The position numbers and the translations under genes are program-made. This document shows, piece after piece, positions 31,701 to 42,314 of a stretch of DNA of 64,000 nucleotides. How positions within the stretch are numbered: position 1 is the first letter of the stretch; the number at the start of each line of letters is the position of its first letter. This DNA is from Pachyseris speciosa (taxonomy: Eukaryota > Cnidaria > Anthozoa > Scleractinia > Pachyseridae): positions 1-64,000 of the forward strand of contig JAEMWC010000993.1 in assembly GCA_016490735.1 (NCBI GenBank), given 5' to 3'. The notes under the pieces are model-generated. The model saw only the letters and a list, made by a program, of their open reading frames with translations. It was not told where the DNA came from and searched no databases.

Positions 31701-33818
31701 CAGATAATCGAAAATATGAATATTAATGAGACAAAATACACTAAACTGAATCTCCATTCAATAGACCTTATTCGTATTCTCTGTAATGAGCAGGAACTAG
31801 CCTGCACAAGAGGCTTCAATGAGTATTCCCCTTGCTAGAACCTCCACTTTGTGCTAGATCCAGTTCAATACCGAGAATACAAATTAATATGGTCTATTAG
31901 GAAATCAGAATTTAATGCTAGCTACATGTAGTGTACTGTATCATAAAAACAAACTTCGTGCAAACACTTTGGTCTAAAACATTCACCCTTTGGAAGGAAA
32001 ACGGACCTGTTTTAAATGCTCTTTTCAACGCCTAAATTAAAAATATTTTAGTCACAATCATTATGATAGTTGCTAGGACCAGAGGAAATGCACTGTAGTC
32101 CAGATAATTGAGAAGTCCAGATAATTGAGAAGTCCGGATAATTGAGGTTCGGCTGTACCAGCGGAGTGTTTAGTAGATAAACTTGCAGGGCTTTCAATAT
32201 AAATTGGTTATCAAAGGTCTACCTGCACCTATAGGGCGGCTAGCCCTCTTACTGCGAGAGATTGTTTATTCATAAGATTAATTTTATGAAAAAAAGTTAG
32301 AACAAAATTTGAAAGAATATCTGGATGACAGAATAAATACATGTATTTTTCTTGTTGATTTCTTTTCCATTAGAGGATGGGTCTCTTGTTTTTAATATTA
32401 TATGTTCAAAATTGTTTATCTTATTTTCAAATTGAAATGAGAACAAAAAGTACATGGATGCCTGTTCTAGTATGCTTGTTATAGTGCTGCCTGGCTCATA
32501 TGCTCAACACCGAGGTTTAATCATATTACACCCGTCTTATTTTTTTTGCATTGGCTACCCGTTACCTACCGTATCTAGTTTAAAATCTTAGTTTTAACGT
32601 TTAAAGCAATATATCAACTTGTGCCGTCCTATACATGTATCTGCAATCTGTTCGATTAAAGGAGAAATGTAAATACCAGCTTAGTTCTTCTGAAGAACTA
32701 CTAATTTGCAGCTGCCCAGGGGAAAAAACAAAGAAAACTCCATGGGAGACAGATCATTCCAAATAGCTGCCCCTGCATTGTGGAACAGTCTGCCTGCAAG
32801 TGTCAGAGACATTGATAACTTTTTGGTTTTTAAATGAACAATAAAGACTTATTTATTTAGGAAGGCTTTTGCCTGTTATAGTTAGATTGACTACTTTTTA
32901 GATTATAAATTTCAGGTATTTTTTAAGTATATTTTATTGTAATCATCATAGGTAGTTAAATTGTTGTAAGGCGCATTTGATCATATTCAGATGTTAATTT
33001 GCGCCCAATAAGAAATAAATTGTTGTTGTTGTTGCTTGTTTTAAACAATATTTCAATGAAATTGCTGTTCACAAAATGTGGACATAAACTGTCATTGAGA
33101 GAAATGAGCTTGGAAAGGTTAATATTCTAAGTGTACTTTGAACACTATGCATCCAAAAAATTTAATACTTTGTTCAAAACACTTGTTCCCAGCACAATCA
33201 ACATTCCATTCCTGAAAAATGTCATTTTCAGCTCAAATGGCTGCTCAGTTAACTACAGTGCTACTGTGAGTGTCCAAATTGTCTGATATAACATCATTTT
33301 TTTTTATTAGGAAAAGACTTCACAGGAGAGCAAGACTAGTAACCCTTGGCAGTTCAAGGAGTAGAGACAATGAAAGAACACAGAATGTTAGACAGATCCT
33401 TCGAGAACCATTGTTCACCTTTGAGAATAAAAAAGTTTCAACTTCAGTGTACAGGAATCACCACACACTCAGAATGAGGCGGCGCAGGCGTAAAATGAGT
33501 CTCGAATTAAGCTCTGATGAACTTTCTGAACACCACAGAGACTCTCTCAGTGATAGTGAATTAGAATGCAGCAAGCCTGTTGGCACTAATAAATATCAAG
33601 CAAGTACATGTACACGATCCATGTCTCAACAGAGACTTACACAGGCGAGCACAGAAATGACTGTGGGCTGTGGAAGACAACACAGAAGATTACAGGGAGC
33701 AAGTGTTCCAAGGATTAACTTTGATGATACCACGCCAGAGGAACTGGCTTCATATTTTGATCAGTTGCTTTATTTTCCCAAGCCTATGTCTGCCATGGCA
33801 GAAATGATGTACACTTAG
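28744..33818 (+). CDS. OSER1: Oxidative stress-responsive serine-rich protein 1 (OSER1)
   Basis: Two exons, 28744-28874 and 33311-33818 (stop TAG), join in phase 2 (CC|G, Pro). The ~212-residue protein has the two family signatures: near the N-terminus LQAIFKKLRVDNG, matching the vertebrate QTAFKKLRVD block, and at the C-terminus INFDDTTPEELASYFDQLLY...PMSAMAEMMYT, matching the vertebrate end SHMAEMMYT. The middle is Ser/Arg-rich and probably disordered, with RRRRRK suggesting nuclear localisation. OSER1 is described in animals as induced by oxidative stress and linked to FOXO signalling; its molecular activity is unclear. An in-frame ATG at 28702 would add 14 residues; 28744 is preferred by similarity. 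The 4.4-kb intron holds several transposon relics. Confidence 0.93.
29736..29957. mobile_element. Two adjacent TTAA-ended MITEs in the OSER1 intron
   Basis: Units 29736-29844 and 29856-29957 each begin TTAACNCTTTCACTGCCAA and end TTGGCAGTGAAAGGGTTAA, with a shared inner TAAAATCTATAAAGTC. TTAA at both ends fits piggyBac-type targets. The two copies lie head-to-tail 11 bases apart. Confidence 0.75.
30560..31423. mobile_element. TIR element in the OSER1 intron
   Basis: Left CCATAGTTTTTCAGTTATAAGG and right inverted CCTTATACTGTAACTAAAAAACTATGG, with internal repeats of TATAAGRCGCACC. TA occurs near both ends. About 860 bp; no transposase frame. Confidence 0.7.
31644..32155. mobile_element. Mariner/pogo-like MITE in the OSER1 intron
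   Basis: Ends CAGTCGAACCTCAATTAT and inverted ATAATTGAGGTTCGGCTG, with a right-hand TA; subterminal AGTCCAGATAATTGAGA repeats. CAGTCGAACCTC-type ends are common in mariner/Tigger-like elements. Confidence 0.7.
32513..33042 (+). mobile_element. 3' end of a CR1/L2-like LINE in the OSER1 intron
   Basis: Translation with stops shows LHWLPVTYR-like and FKAIYQLVPSYICNL, then SFQIAAPALWNSLPASVRDI, the usual end of LINE reverse transcriptase ORFs, followed by a 3' tail with (TTG)n at 33023-33042. Frameshifted and truncated. Confidence 0.75.
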
Positions 33819-35456
33819 GTACACTTCACTCCTTTTAGCTACTTATTGTAAAATCATTATCTCTTGATCTTTTTGCTTAACTAAAAGGAACCTTTTCTTT
33901 AGTGAAATGTAATTCTCTTGAACATTGAATTGGTTTTGATGACCTTTGAAACAGTCTTCTACTTTAAAAAAAATTTATTTAAAACTTTGTTGTCATTTGC
34001 AGATAAAAATAGGGTCTCGTGTAATTAAAAAAATTACATTGTTTTATGGGTACTGCAGTTCATGTATGTGTTTTGATATGTGGTTATCCATTAATCAACA
34101 CTGGAGTGCTTTTCATTTGAGTTTCATAAAACTAGAGACTAAAACCAAAGTAATCACTCTAGCCAATAACAACAGATGCAAAAAATTTCATGAACCAATC
34201 AAAATATAAAGCAGCGACATACTGTACACATGTAGCTTCATTCTCAGGCTGGAAAATGCATGTGTGTGGTTTTTGAGTTTGGTTCTCATTTGGGGAGAGG
34301 AAGGGTCAAAATCTTCTCCTTCCATTACCATGTTTTCACTTCCCTTACCTTTTCTGCCGAGCATCCACATGTTTTCGCCTTGCTTCTGACTTCGATAAAT
34401 TATTTTTCTCCTGACTTCTTCTCTTTTAGAACTCCCGTTTCCCAACCTCCCCTCACCTGGCCTCCTGTACCCCTAGACTGCACCCCACCCCCCTGTACCC
34501 CCGCACTCATTGGTTGAGAAAGTGGTGTCAGGTTTGCCAACCAATAACTGAGCCAAGTAAAGCCAAACCAAAGCAAACAGAATAGCCAGTTGGCAGCTCA
34601 TTATTGTACTGGGTTGCATCATCTTGGGAGGAAGTAGATCGAATTAACTATAAACCACATAATTTTGCATGAAGAGCAAAATACCTCCCCCTTCTCAATG
34701 AAAAAAGGTACCTTATAAGAAAACAAAATCAAACAACTTGGCTCTTGCTTGACATGTGGCAGGTGTTTCTAGTGCATTGTATCATTGCAAAAAATTCTTA
34801 TATTCCTCTTGGAGAAGGGTGCCTTTTAGGGTACCTTAAGTTATTTTCTCTGAATATTCTTATTTTGCTTTATTGCTTCCCTTGAATATTTTGGCTTTTG
34901 AAGCCCCCCTCCCTCTCCCTGTCACCAGTCTTATGTCTAACAAACCTTTTGGGGAGGTGGCATGGGGTCGGGTTATATCAGCTTTTTTGTGGCTGCAAAT
35001 TTTTAGCTGCAGTGAACCACTTGCTCTGATTAATTGAGAAACACACGAACGTTGTGATACCGCGACTAGGCCTGTCCCGATTGCGCTAGTGGGCACTTTT
35101 TCGGCACTTTCGAATGTCGAACACTATTTTACATTTCCAGCACTCTATGATATGAGCACTTAATTGACTTTTGAGCAGAATTTGAGCGTTTTTCGTTTTT
35201 TGGGAAACATTTCAGCGCATTTTTCACAATAATGCAATATTTTGTGGGTATTTTGTCTTTGAAACGTTTTCAGTAAAGTAATTTGAATTATTCCGCCTTG
35301 TCGCCTGACTGGCTGACTGTTGTCATTGAAATGCACGAGCTTTGGTCCTTTTAATCGTGGTAACAGTCGATTTTGATTGGTTCGTGACTTCGTGTTTCTC
35401 AGAACTTTTAGCGCTCCTTTCTGTTCAGTGCAGCTGCTGACGAAAGCATTACAGTT
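33819..35456. other. 3' flank of OSER1, no further gene recognised
   Basis: Probably begins with the OSER1 3' untranslated region. No other supported exon, RNA gene or complete element to 35456. Confidence 0.35.
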
Positions 35457-35853
35457 CAGGGGCACCCAACGAGCCAAATCAAGCAAAAGCTGTAGAAAGG
35501 CGTTTTTAAAAGAAGTTCATCTGTTCGGATTCCCTAGCTGAAGTTATAATTGTCCGAAAATATTAGGGAGAAAAATCTTCCTTTGAGAAAATGCAAGCTG
35601 AAATGAACTTTAAACGAACTTTCTGGGAAACTATTTTATTTCCGAAAATGCTAGCTGGGGTTTTTGACTGTCAAAAACAACAATTACGGCCTTTCCGAAA
35701 ACCGCAGGGGCTATGATTTCCCAATTGCGAATCTTTTAGGCCCCGTTTTAGTTACGAAAATCCGAGTGCACTCTTTAATCGACGCCGAAAACCCAAGGCG
35801 AATTACCCTCCAAATAACAGATATCTACCGAAACTTGGCGTTGGGTGCCCCTG
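35457..35853. mobile_element. TIR element with exact 6-bp target duplication (copy 2)
   Basis: Same ends as 27970-28407 in opposite orientation (CAGGGGCACCCAACGAGCC... / ...GGCGTTGGGTGCCCCTG), flanked by ACAGTT on both sides (35451-35456, 35854-35859). Confidence 0.8.
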
Positions 35854-36068
35854 ACAGTTGTAGCTATGGTTGATTGCATACAGCTCTGTGATGCTGTGTG
35901 CTTTAGGAACTATGCTCGACTGATAATAAAGAGTTTTTGTTCGACAAACGTTGTTATACTTTATGGTCATCTTAGAATTTTTTACAGTTTTATTGGGTAC
36001 TCCTCTTGTAATATATAATATAAGGAGAAGCAGGACCCAAAAGGCACTGCCCCTAGATTAAGACCTAG

Positions 36069-36073
<5 letters not shown>

Positions 36074-36105
<32 letters not shown>

Positions 36106-36160
36106 AATAAGAAGAAAAATAAAATAAATACTCAAAGACACGTAAAAAATATATTATATA
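36074..36160. repeat. (AAAT)n microsatellite
   Basis: Run of AAAT units continuing as irregular A-rich sequence. Confidence 0.9.
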
Positions 36161-36409
36161 AAATAAAATAAATTACGAGTGGCATGGGCACGTAGGGACT
36201 ACTGTCCACGTGCAGGGGTAATTGATTTCAAAAACCCGCGACAGGTGAGTGCTCATTAATTTGCGAACAAAAAGCTGAAAGGCAGTAGGCGAGGAAAAAC
36301 TGGTTGGGGGTGCTAGCTACATTACCGCGGCCGAGGGTGGCCATTGAAAATCAAAACTGAAAAGTCGAAAGTGACTATTCACTTGCTATTGACAATTACC
36401 CACTTCTTC

Positions 36410-36547
36410 GTTTTGAAGTTTCCACTTGCGAGTTGGGATTTACGACTTGCGAGTTGTTATTTGCCACTTCCGAGTTATGATTTACGACTTGCGAGCTGAG
36501 ACTTGTGACTTGCGACTTGTTGATTACCACTTACGACTTGCGACTTA
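36410..36547 (+). repeat. Degenerate tandem repeat around TTACGACTTGCGAGTTG
   Basis: About eight irregular copies of a 15-20 base unit. The element starting at 36548 is inserted in it: the same unit resumes after 37987 (ATTACGACCTACGACTTAG). Confidence 0.7.
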
Positions 36548-37052
36548 TGCACCTATCAATGTTAGTCCCGAGGGGGGGGGGGGGGGGATACGGGATGAGG
36601 TGGGGACTTTGGTCAACATCTCCTGCCCCGGGTGGGGAATTTTGACAACTCGAAGAGAATGTTGGCCCCAGAGTGGGGAAGTTTGATCAAACTTGAAACC
36701 TGAAGAATTCGAAATATTAATAAAAGACCGTTTCCTGGGCTTGGACGTTCCCATGGTATATAATGCACGCTGCGATACTGCCCTCTTGAAACTGGCCGAC
36801 AAAACAGAGCCTGGATACGACTCATACGAGTGACTTTGCCATCATAAAAATGCCCAAAAGTCCCCGTGAGGCACGGACAAGATGGAGGAAAGAAAGGTAA
36901 TGAAAATTTGCCCAATCTATTGTTACCGATAAACCATCGGTTTCTTCAAGTGGTCTTTCATTCCCGTTGTTAAAAGAAAAAACTGTGATTTTTAAACCTG
37001 GAGTGTGTGTATTGTTTATGCATTTAAGAGGTCAACCTCTTGGATATCAATA

Positions 37053-37629
37053 GGCCGTTTCGGAGTTGCGCAGGGAACTGGAGCGAGTTTCTAATTTTAA
37101 GTAATCGATAAATTGACACCATCACGTGAAAGATAACATTGAGATTGGCCATTTGCCCAAGTTTGATGGTTTTAGTTTGAACAGAGACCAAGTTATGGAG
37201 TTTAAAACATAGTTCAAAATCCATACAAACGTCTCTAATTTTGAGGCTGCGTCCCCAAAACCATATAAACTCTTTAAAATATTTTTCAGTTTTGTGAAAG
37301 CAGTAAAATTCCGTCATTCACCTACTATTTGGAGGTAACCGAGGTGAAAATCACTTCATTTGCCCATTTACACGACTATCAGACAAATCGTAAAAAAATT
37401 TAAGAGTTTATATGTTTTGGGGGGACGCAGCCTCAAAATAATTGAGAGACGTTTGTATGGATTGTAAACTATGTTTTAAAGTCCATAACTTGGTCTTTTT
37501 TTAATGTAAAATCATCAAACTTGGTCAAATGGACATTCTTAACATTATATTTCATGTGATGGTGTCAATTTATCGATTGGTTAAAATTTGAAGCTCTCCC
37601 CCAGCTCCCTGCGCAACTCCGGAACGCCC
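37053..37629. mobile_element. MITE with TA target, nested in copy 2
   Basis: Inverted ends GGCCGTTTCGGAGTTGCGCA / TGCGCAACTCCGGAACGCC flanked by TA. Long imperfect arms (for example ATTGACACCATCACGTGAAA inverted at ~37560) make it a foldback of ~577 bp. The host sequence resumes after it as in copy 1. Confidence 0.8.
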
Positions 37630-37634
37630 TATCC

Positions 37635-37867
37635 TAGCCTGCGTCGCAGACGTAACAAAACCCCGGTTAGTAACGTCTACTAAGCAGCGCCAAATTCCTT
37701 GTTCTGTACCAGAATTTGAGTACGCGTTATGATTGGCTTGTCAACAAAAGGCTTTTGTTAACGAGCCAATCATAACGCGTACTCAAATTCTGGTACAGAA
37801 CAAGGAATTTGGCGCTGCTTCGCAGACGTTACTAACCGGGGTTTTGTTACGTCTGCGACGCAGGCTA
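37635..37867. mobile_element. hAT-like foldback MITE with 8-bp target duplication
   Basis: TAGCCTGCGTCGCAGACGT at the left and its inverse at the right, pairing almost without mismatch to the centre at ~37750. Flanked by CCCTATCC at 37627-37634 and 37868-37875. The left duplication overlaps the end of the neighbouring MITE, so it inserted last. Confidence 0.88.
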
Positions 37868-38867
37868 CCCTATCCCGACAGTAGGGAACTTTGAACTCGA
37901 AACTTTACCCAAGGGTGGGGAGGTTTGACTCAAAATTTGCGTTTCAGATAAAATTCCCCACCTCATCCCGTATCCCCCCTCGGGACCATTACGACCTACG
38001 ACTTAGACTACCCCTCCCCTCCCCTTCAATTTCTTTGATAACCGAGAAAACACTACAGTAGCCTGGCACTAGGGCATTTCAAGACAAGCCGTGAGTGATG
38101 GCGGACGAAGGTAATCGGCGAACATTGAAAAGTTAGCTTTATCATCATTTCTTTTTTCTGTTTATCATCAGATCTCAGAGTGGTAATCGAAGAATTAGTT
38201 TGAGACAACAAATCTCCCAACATTATTTTGAAATATCTGGAGATGAGGGATTTCAACAAAAAGCAGAGGTTAGTTGAATTTTTGTGCTGTGGGGAAGACC
38301 CATCTCTTTTTCTGTTTTTGTTTTTGTTTTGTTTTTTCCCTTCATAAGCTAAGATTCTAGATGTGTTGTATTTAAATGTTGGCAAATAAAAATTGCTGTT
38401 CTGTAAGTGCTTCCTTTTCGATTTTAAAATTTTACAAACAATTAAAATGAACCGGGTATATTAAATTTAATATTGAAGTTTGCTCAGAACAGTGTTCTGT
38501 AAGTGATAAAATGCCTGAAACTAGACATACGGTCAGAACTTGGGTGTGTCTTTCTTAGTTAGCCTTAAACATGCAAGTGGGGTCTGACATTGGGTAGGAA
38601 AATACACTTTTTTGGCCTTAATGGCCACCTCGCACACACCAAAATTTTCGGAGCTAACCCCTGTATCAACAAGAAATCAAAACAAATTCCGTACACTTTG
38701 CTTCTGGTCTTTTACAATAAGACACTAGCATAGTATTTTAATGGCGTGCGCGCAATGAGAACCACCTTCAGTTTATTCCCATGAATTTCCGTATTCTGTT
38801 ACACTTGTAAGGTGTAGTCACTAACGCAACATAGTTCAAAGTGTTTTTATGTATAGTCTATTTCACA

Positions 38868-40098
38868 GAAAATACACTTCCAATGGCGGTGGCCGGGTCC
38901 AAGACAAAATACGACGATGTTACAGACTGGTAAAGACCTGTGCGGGCATTTGTCAGTAAGGCACATACCACGTACATTTTTCCAACCCGCGCTTAAGCGA
39001 ATTTTCAAATTCTTCTTGAAATCCATAAAAGCGAAGTAGTTTATTATGTCCCCAAGAAGCCATTCCACGGAATGCTCTAACACGACTCATTGCAGTGTTG
39101 TATTGATTCTGTATAGGGGTGATCCTGGCTCCTTTGAATGGTCCTTAGAGGTGTATGTTCATGGGGTAAGCTGGATCCCCATAGACACACAAAGGTTGTC
39201 CAAGAGGGGACAACGAGTGACGTTGTAAGTAGGCAAGTAAACCTGACTCTGCAAGCATGCCACTGTCATGTCGTCTTCCCTCGACTGGACAAAATAGGTT
39301 AGCTATCAAACCATTTGGAGCCGCAATTGACTGAAATTTTATCGCGTGGACCCTCTTGTGCCCGTTGTACAAAACTCTTTGATTTTTCCCAGGCCTAGAA
39401 ACTGGCTACCGTTCCATCGATAAAACCCCAGCAATTTTGAAGCGGAGCCCCCTTAGCATGAATAACATCGGCATAGTTCTGAAGACTGGCCTGAGAGAGC
39501 CACGGCTGGTTAAAAGTTCGTAAACGGTGGTTGTGAGTTTGATAAATGAAATCCATCACTTGGCTGGATATCATACAAAGTTGTGGGACGGGTCTTGCAA
39601 ACCTTGGCAGCGTATCAAAATATCTACAAGGATATCACAAATCTTTTCAGAAAAATACACAGAGCTTCAATCCCATCGACAACAACACGGTTATAGCATC
39701 TCATTTGATCCGGAATCTGCAGCACTTCGGCAAGAAGGTAAACATCCCTCTTGTAGAATCTGAATTCTGACTTGCATTCATCGTCAGTTATAAGATCAAG
39801 ATCAAAGTGATCATAGCTCCAATACGGTAGCTCAAGGTTGCTCGATTTGTTTAAATCATACAACAGCAAAACTTCTTCGTCGTTGATCAAATTATCGTTG
39901 TGAGAAAACAGCAACAAATCTCTGATTTCTCTTAAAGAGGGCGTACCATATAAAGTAGTCACTGATCAGGAATCCAGTTTTTCGAATCAATAGTTTTACA
40001 AATAAAACGTAACAAGCCGATAAACACAGACAACTCGAAAACCGGGAATTATGTTTTGCATTTCGCGCCAAAAGCAGGAGCGCCGTCCTGAAAACCAT
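38868..40098 (-). pseudogene. PIF/Harbinger (HARBI1-like) transposase pseudogene
   Basis: Minus-strand pieces in several frames follow the family order: MVFRTALLLLARN start (40098), LFSHNDNLINDEEVLLLYDL, SEFRFYKRDVYLLAEVLQIP, then FARPVPQLCMISSQVMDF, GFIDGTVA (first catalytic Asp), an in-frame stop, then VLYNGHKRVHAIKFQS, VEGRRHDSGML, YGDPAYP (second Asp) and EHSVEWLLGDIINYFAFMDF (catalytic Glu). The DDE residues are still readable, but at least three frameshifts and stops make it non-functional. HARBI-type enzymes cut and paste DNA at TWA targets. The TTA-flanked MITEs at 27043 and 36548 could have been mobilised by a relative; this is inference. Confidence 0.88.
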
Positions 40099-40212
40099 TG
40101 TTGCGTAACGTAACTTGAAAGTCGACACAACGAGGTTGTCGTCCCAGTTCCTGTCGGTCGCGAACGCCGCCGTCAAACCATCCAGTCGTCGCTGCGTTAA
40201 GTCCCTATTCTT

Positions 40213-40493
40213 CGCGAGTGCGCTGATCGGCTGATTCAGACAGCCGACCTTATTGCCCTTCCTCTCCAGCAGCGCAGTCTACGACAGCTAGTTCAGCTTC
40301 TCCTGCAGTCGCCGCTTCCAGCTCAACAACAGCATCCTCCCAGCCAAACGCAGCTCCATCTGCTGTATCAACAGCCAGGGCGAAACATGCCCGTTTGTTC
40401 GGCTATCAACCGCCATCAGGAAACCCGCGCAGTCGACCTAATTGCCCCCGCAGGGTTTTGGCCCAGAGGCCAAAACCCGAGGAGGCACTCTAG
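40213..40493 (+). pseudogene. Open coding-like fragment, Ser/Thr/Ala/Pro-rich
   Basis: Reads ...SSPAAQSTTASSASPAV..., then ARAKHARLFGYQPPSGNPRS and ends EEAL-stop. Biased composition followed by a basic segment looks like a linker of a larger protein, probably from a multicopy or transposon-linked gene, but I cannot name the family. It is divergent from the adjacent Harbinger remnant. Confidence 0.3.
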
Positions 40494-41736
40494 GAGTCCC
40501 CGCGTAAATATATACAAGGAATTTCAAAAATTTAAGAAATCTAAGAAATGTGTTTGTAGTATGGGAAGCGTTCCCGATTTGATGAAACTAGGCGCGCAAG
40601 GTTGTGCCGGGTAACTGATTCTTGCTTTCACATCAAAATGGCTGCTAGCAGCCGAGTATGACGTTCTCAGAAGGAAAAGACAGCTTTTTAAAACTGTAAA
40701 TTAAAATAACAAGATCCACGGAACACTCGACAGCTTAAACAATGGAAATCGGTTAGTTCATAGCGAAGAAATCCCTCTTCGAGGGCAAATGGTGGCGAAG
40801 AGACATGTGCTTTCACTGCGAATCATCACAAGAATAATAGACCTTTTCCGAAATGTTTGAGCGCTTCTGAGAGTCTATCTTTCAAAAAACTACAAGTTGG
40901 AATGTGAATTTATACTGTACTTTATAGTTAATTCACCGATGTTTTGTATTCCAAGCAACTTCCAGCGAAATTTGCGAAAAACATGCTCAGTTCCATTCAA
41001 GTAAATTGTCTTCGTATTCGCTCGCTTCGTCTTCGCGAAGATTAACTCGAGGAAAAAATTACATTCAACGCGTTTACTTTTCAGGCATAAACTCAGGCTC
41101 ATCTAAATATTTTTTTATTCAGGAAAGCTTATTGTCTGTTTTTCTGTGTATCTCAATTCACGGAATTTCGTATTACTTGATCTATACGTAAACAAACCCG
41201 GCGAAATCCACGCAAACAAGACAATCTCAATTGTTGAACAATGACACTAAATCAAATATTGTTTCTGCCATTGATGTACTGGAGAAATATGCTTCTTCCA
41301 CATGAAATTTACAGAGCTGCTTTATTTTACTAACAACAATACAGAAATGAGTAACAGTGTCTTCAGTATTTTAATATTTACAACCACACAACTACTCAAA
41401 AATTAAAAAATGGGGGCAGCTTTAGTGAAAACTATTTCTAGTAATGGAAGAAGGCCGCCACGAACCAATCGTGGAAACCTGCCGCACAACGGCAGAGGAT
41501 AGACAAGAACGTTTGTCTGCCTTGCGTCCTCCCTCTGTTTCAAGCCAATTGCCAACCCCAGCCGAGAGAATGACCCTTGCACTAAATAACCATTGAATGG
41601 TACGCAAGTTCATCAGTGTATTGTTGAACAGTTCCCTCAGCTCGACCAGCGTGGTTATTCGATCAGTTCGATACTTGGAACGACAAGCGAAAGCGGGAGA
41701 TCCAGAGATCTGATGAAAATTCCCATGCTGTCAGCT
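40494..41736. other. No gene recognised
   Basis: No supported exon, RNA gene or bounded mobile element found. Confidence 0.35.
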
Positions 41737-42124
41737 CCCGAGGGGGGGGGGGGGGGTACTGCCTTATATGGGCTATATAGGTATGTGCGGCCCCAAAGGG
41801 TATGTTTTTTTAGCCGTTTTGGTCTGAAATAGGGTATCAATTTTGACCATTTTGGTCTGAAATAGGGTATAGTTTGTGCACTCTTGTCTTGAATTAGGTA
41901 TGTTTTTTAGAAGGAGCTATACTTTTTATCTTTAGCCGATAAGACCATCAACAAAATCCCTTCTTTTTGTCTTTTAATTATGTTTGCGCCAACTGTGTAA
42001 GTGAAATAGGTCTGAAATAGGGTAGGGAAAATCGCAGATTTTGGTCTGAAATAGGGTAAGGGTTTCAGGAAGCGGGCCGCACACCCCCACCCAATTTTTC
42101 TGGGAGTACCCCCCCCCCCCCGGG
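41737..42124 (+). mobile_element. Poly-G-ended MITE with exact 8-bp target duplication
   Basis: Left end CCCGA followed by 15 G and TACTGCC; right end GGGAGTA followed by 13 C and GGG, inverted to the left. Flanked by TGTCAGCT at 41729-41736 and 42125-42132. The interior repeats GGTCTGAAATAGGGTA four times. Related partial copy at 17055-17885. Non-coding, 388 bp. Confidence 0.8.
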
Positions 42125-42314
42125 TGTCAGCTGGCTTCTCTGTTGATTATTTGAAGAGCGTGCTCGGTCAGGCAAAGGCCTACCAAAGGACTTTGCAACG
42201 CAACATTTGAAATTTTTTCTTGTCTCGCCGTTAGTTTTCGTGGGTTTATGATTGAAGACAAAATTTCTGAGACATAATTTCATGAAAGTCAAAGTGTGAC
42301 AAGCGGAAACACAG

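Larger units (their letters stand above)
36548..37987. mobile_element. PIF/Harbinger-like MITE copy 2, interrupted by two nested MITEs
   Basis: Left end TGCACCTATCAATGTTAGTCC after a TTA target, with a 16-base G-run at 36572-36587, and the same interior as 27043-27676. The right end stops at CTCGGGACC, lacking the last ~18 bases of the terminal repeat. Insertions at 37053-37629 and 37635-37867 expand it from ~0.6 to ~1.4 kb. Confidence 0.75.

Noticed and set aside
29240..33200. Short plus- and minus-strand open frames in the OSER1 intron
   Set aside because: They fall within or between recognisable transposon relics and show no family motifs.
38099..38270. Candidate first exons of a gene: ATGGCGGACGAAG before a GT, then an open segment after ATCATCAG
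   Set aside because: The phases do not match and nothing downstream continues the frame; a chance arrangement cannot be excluded.
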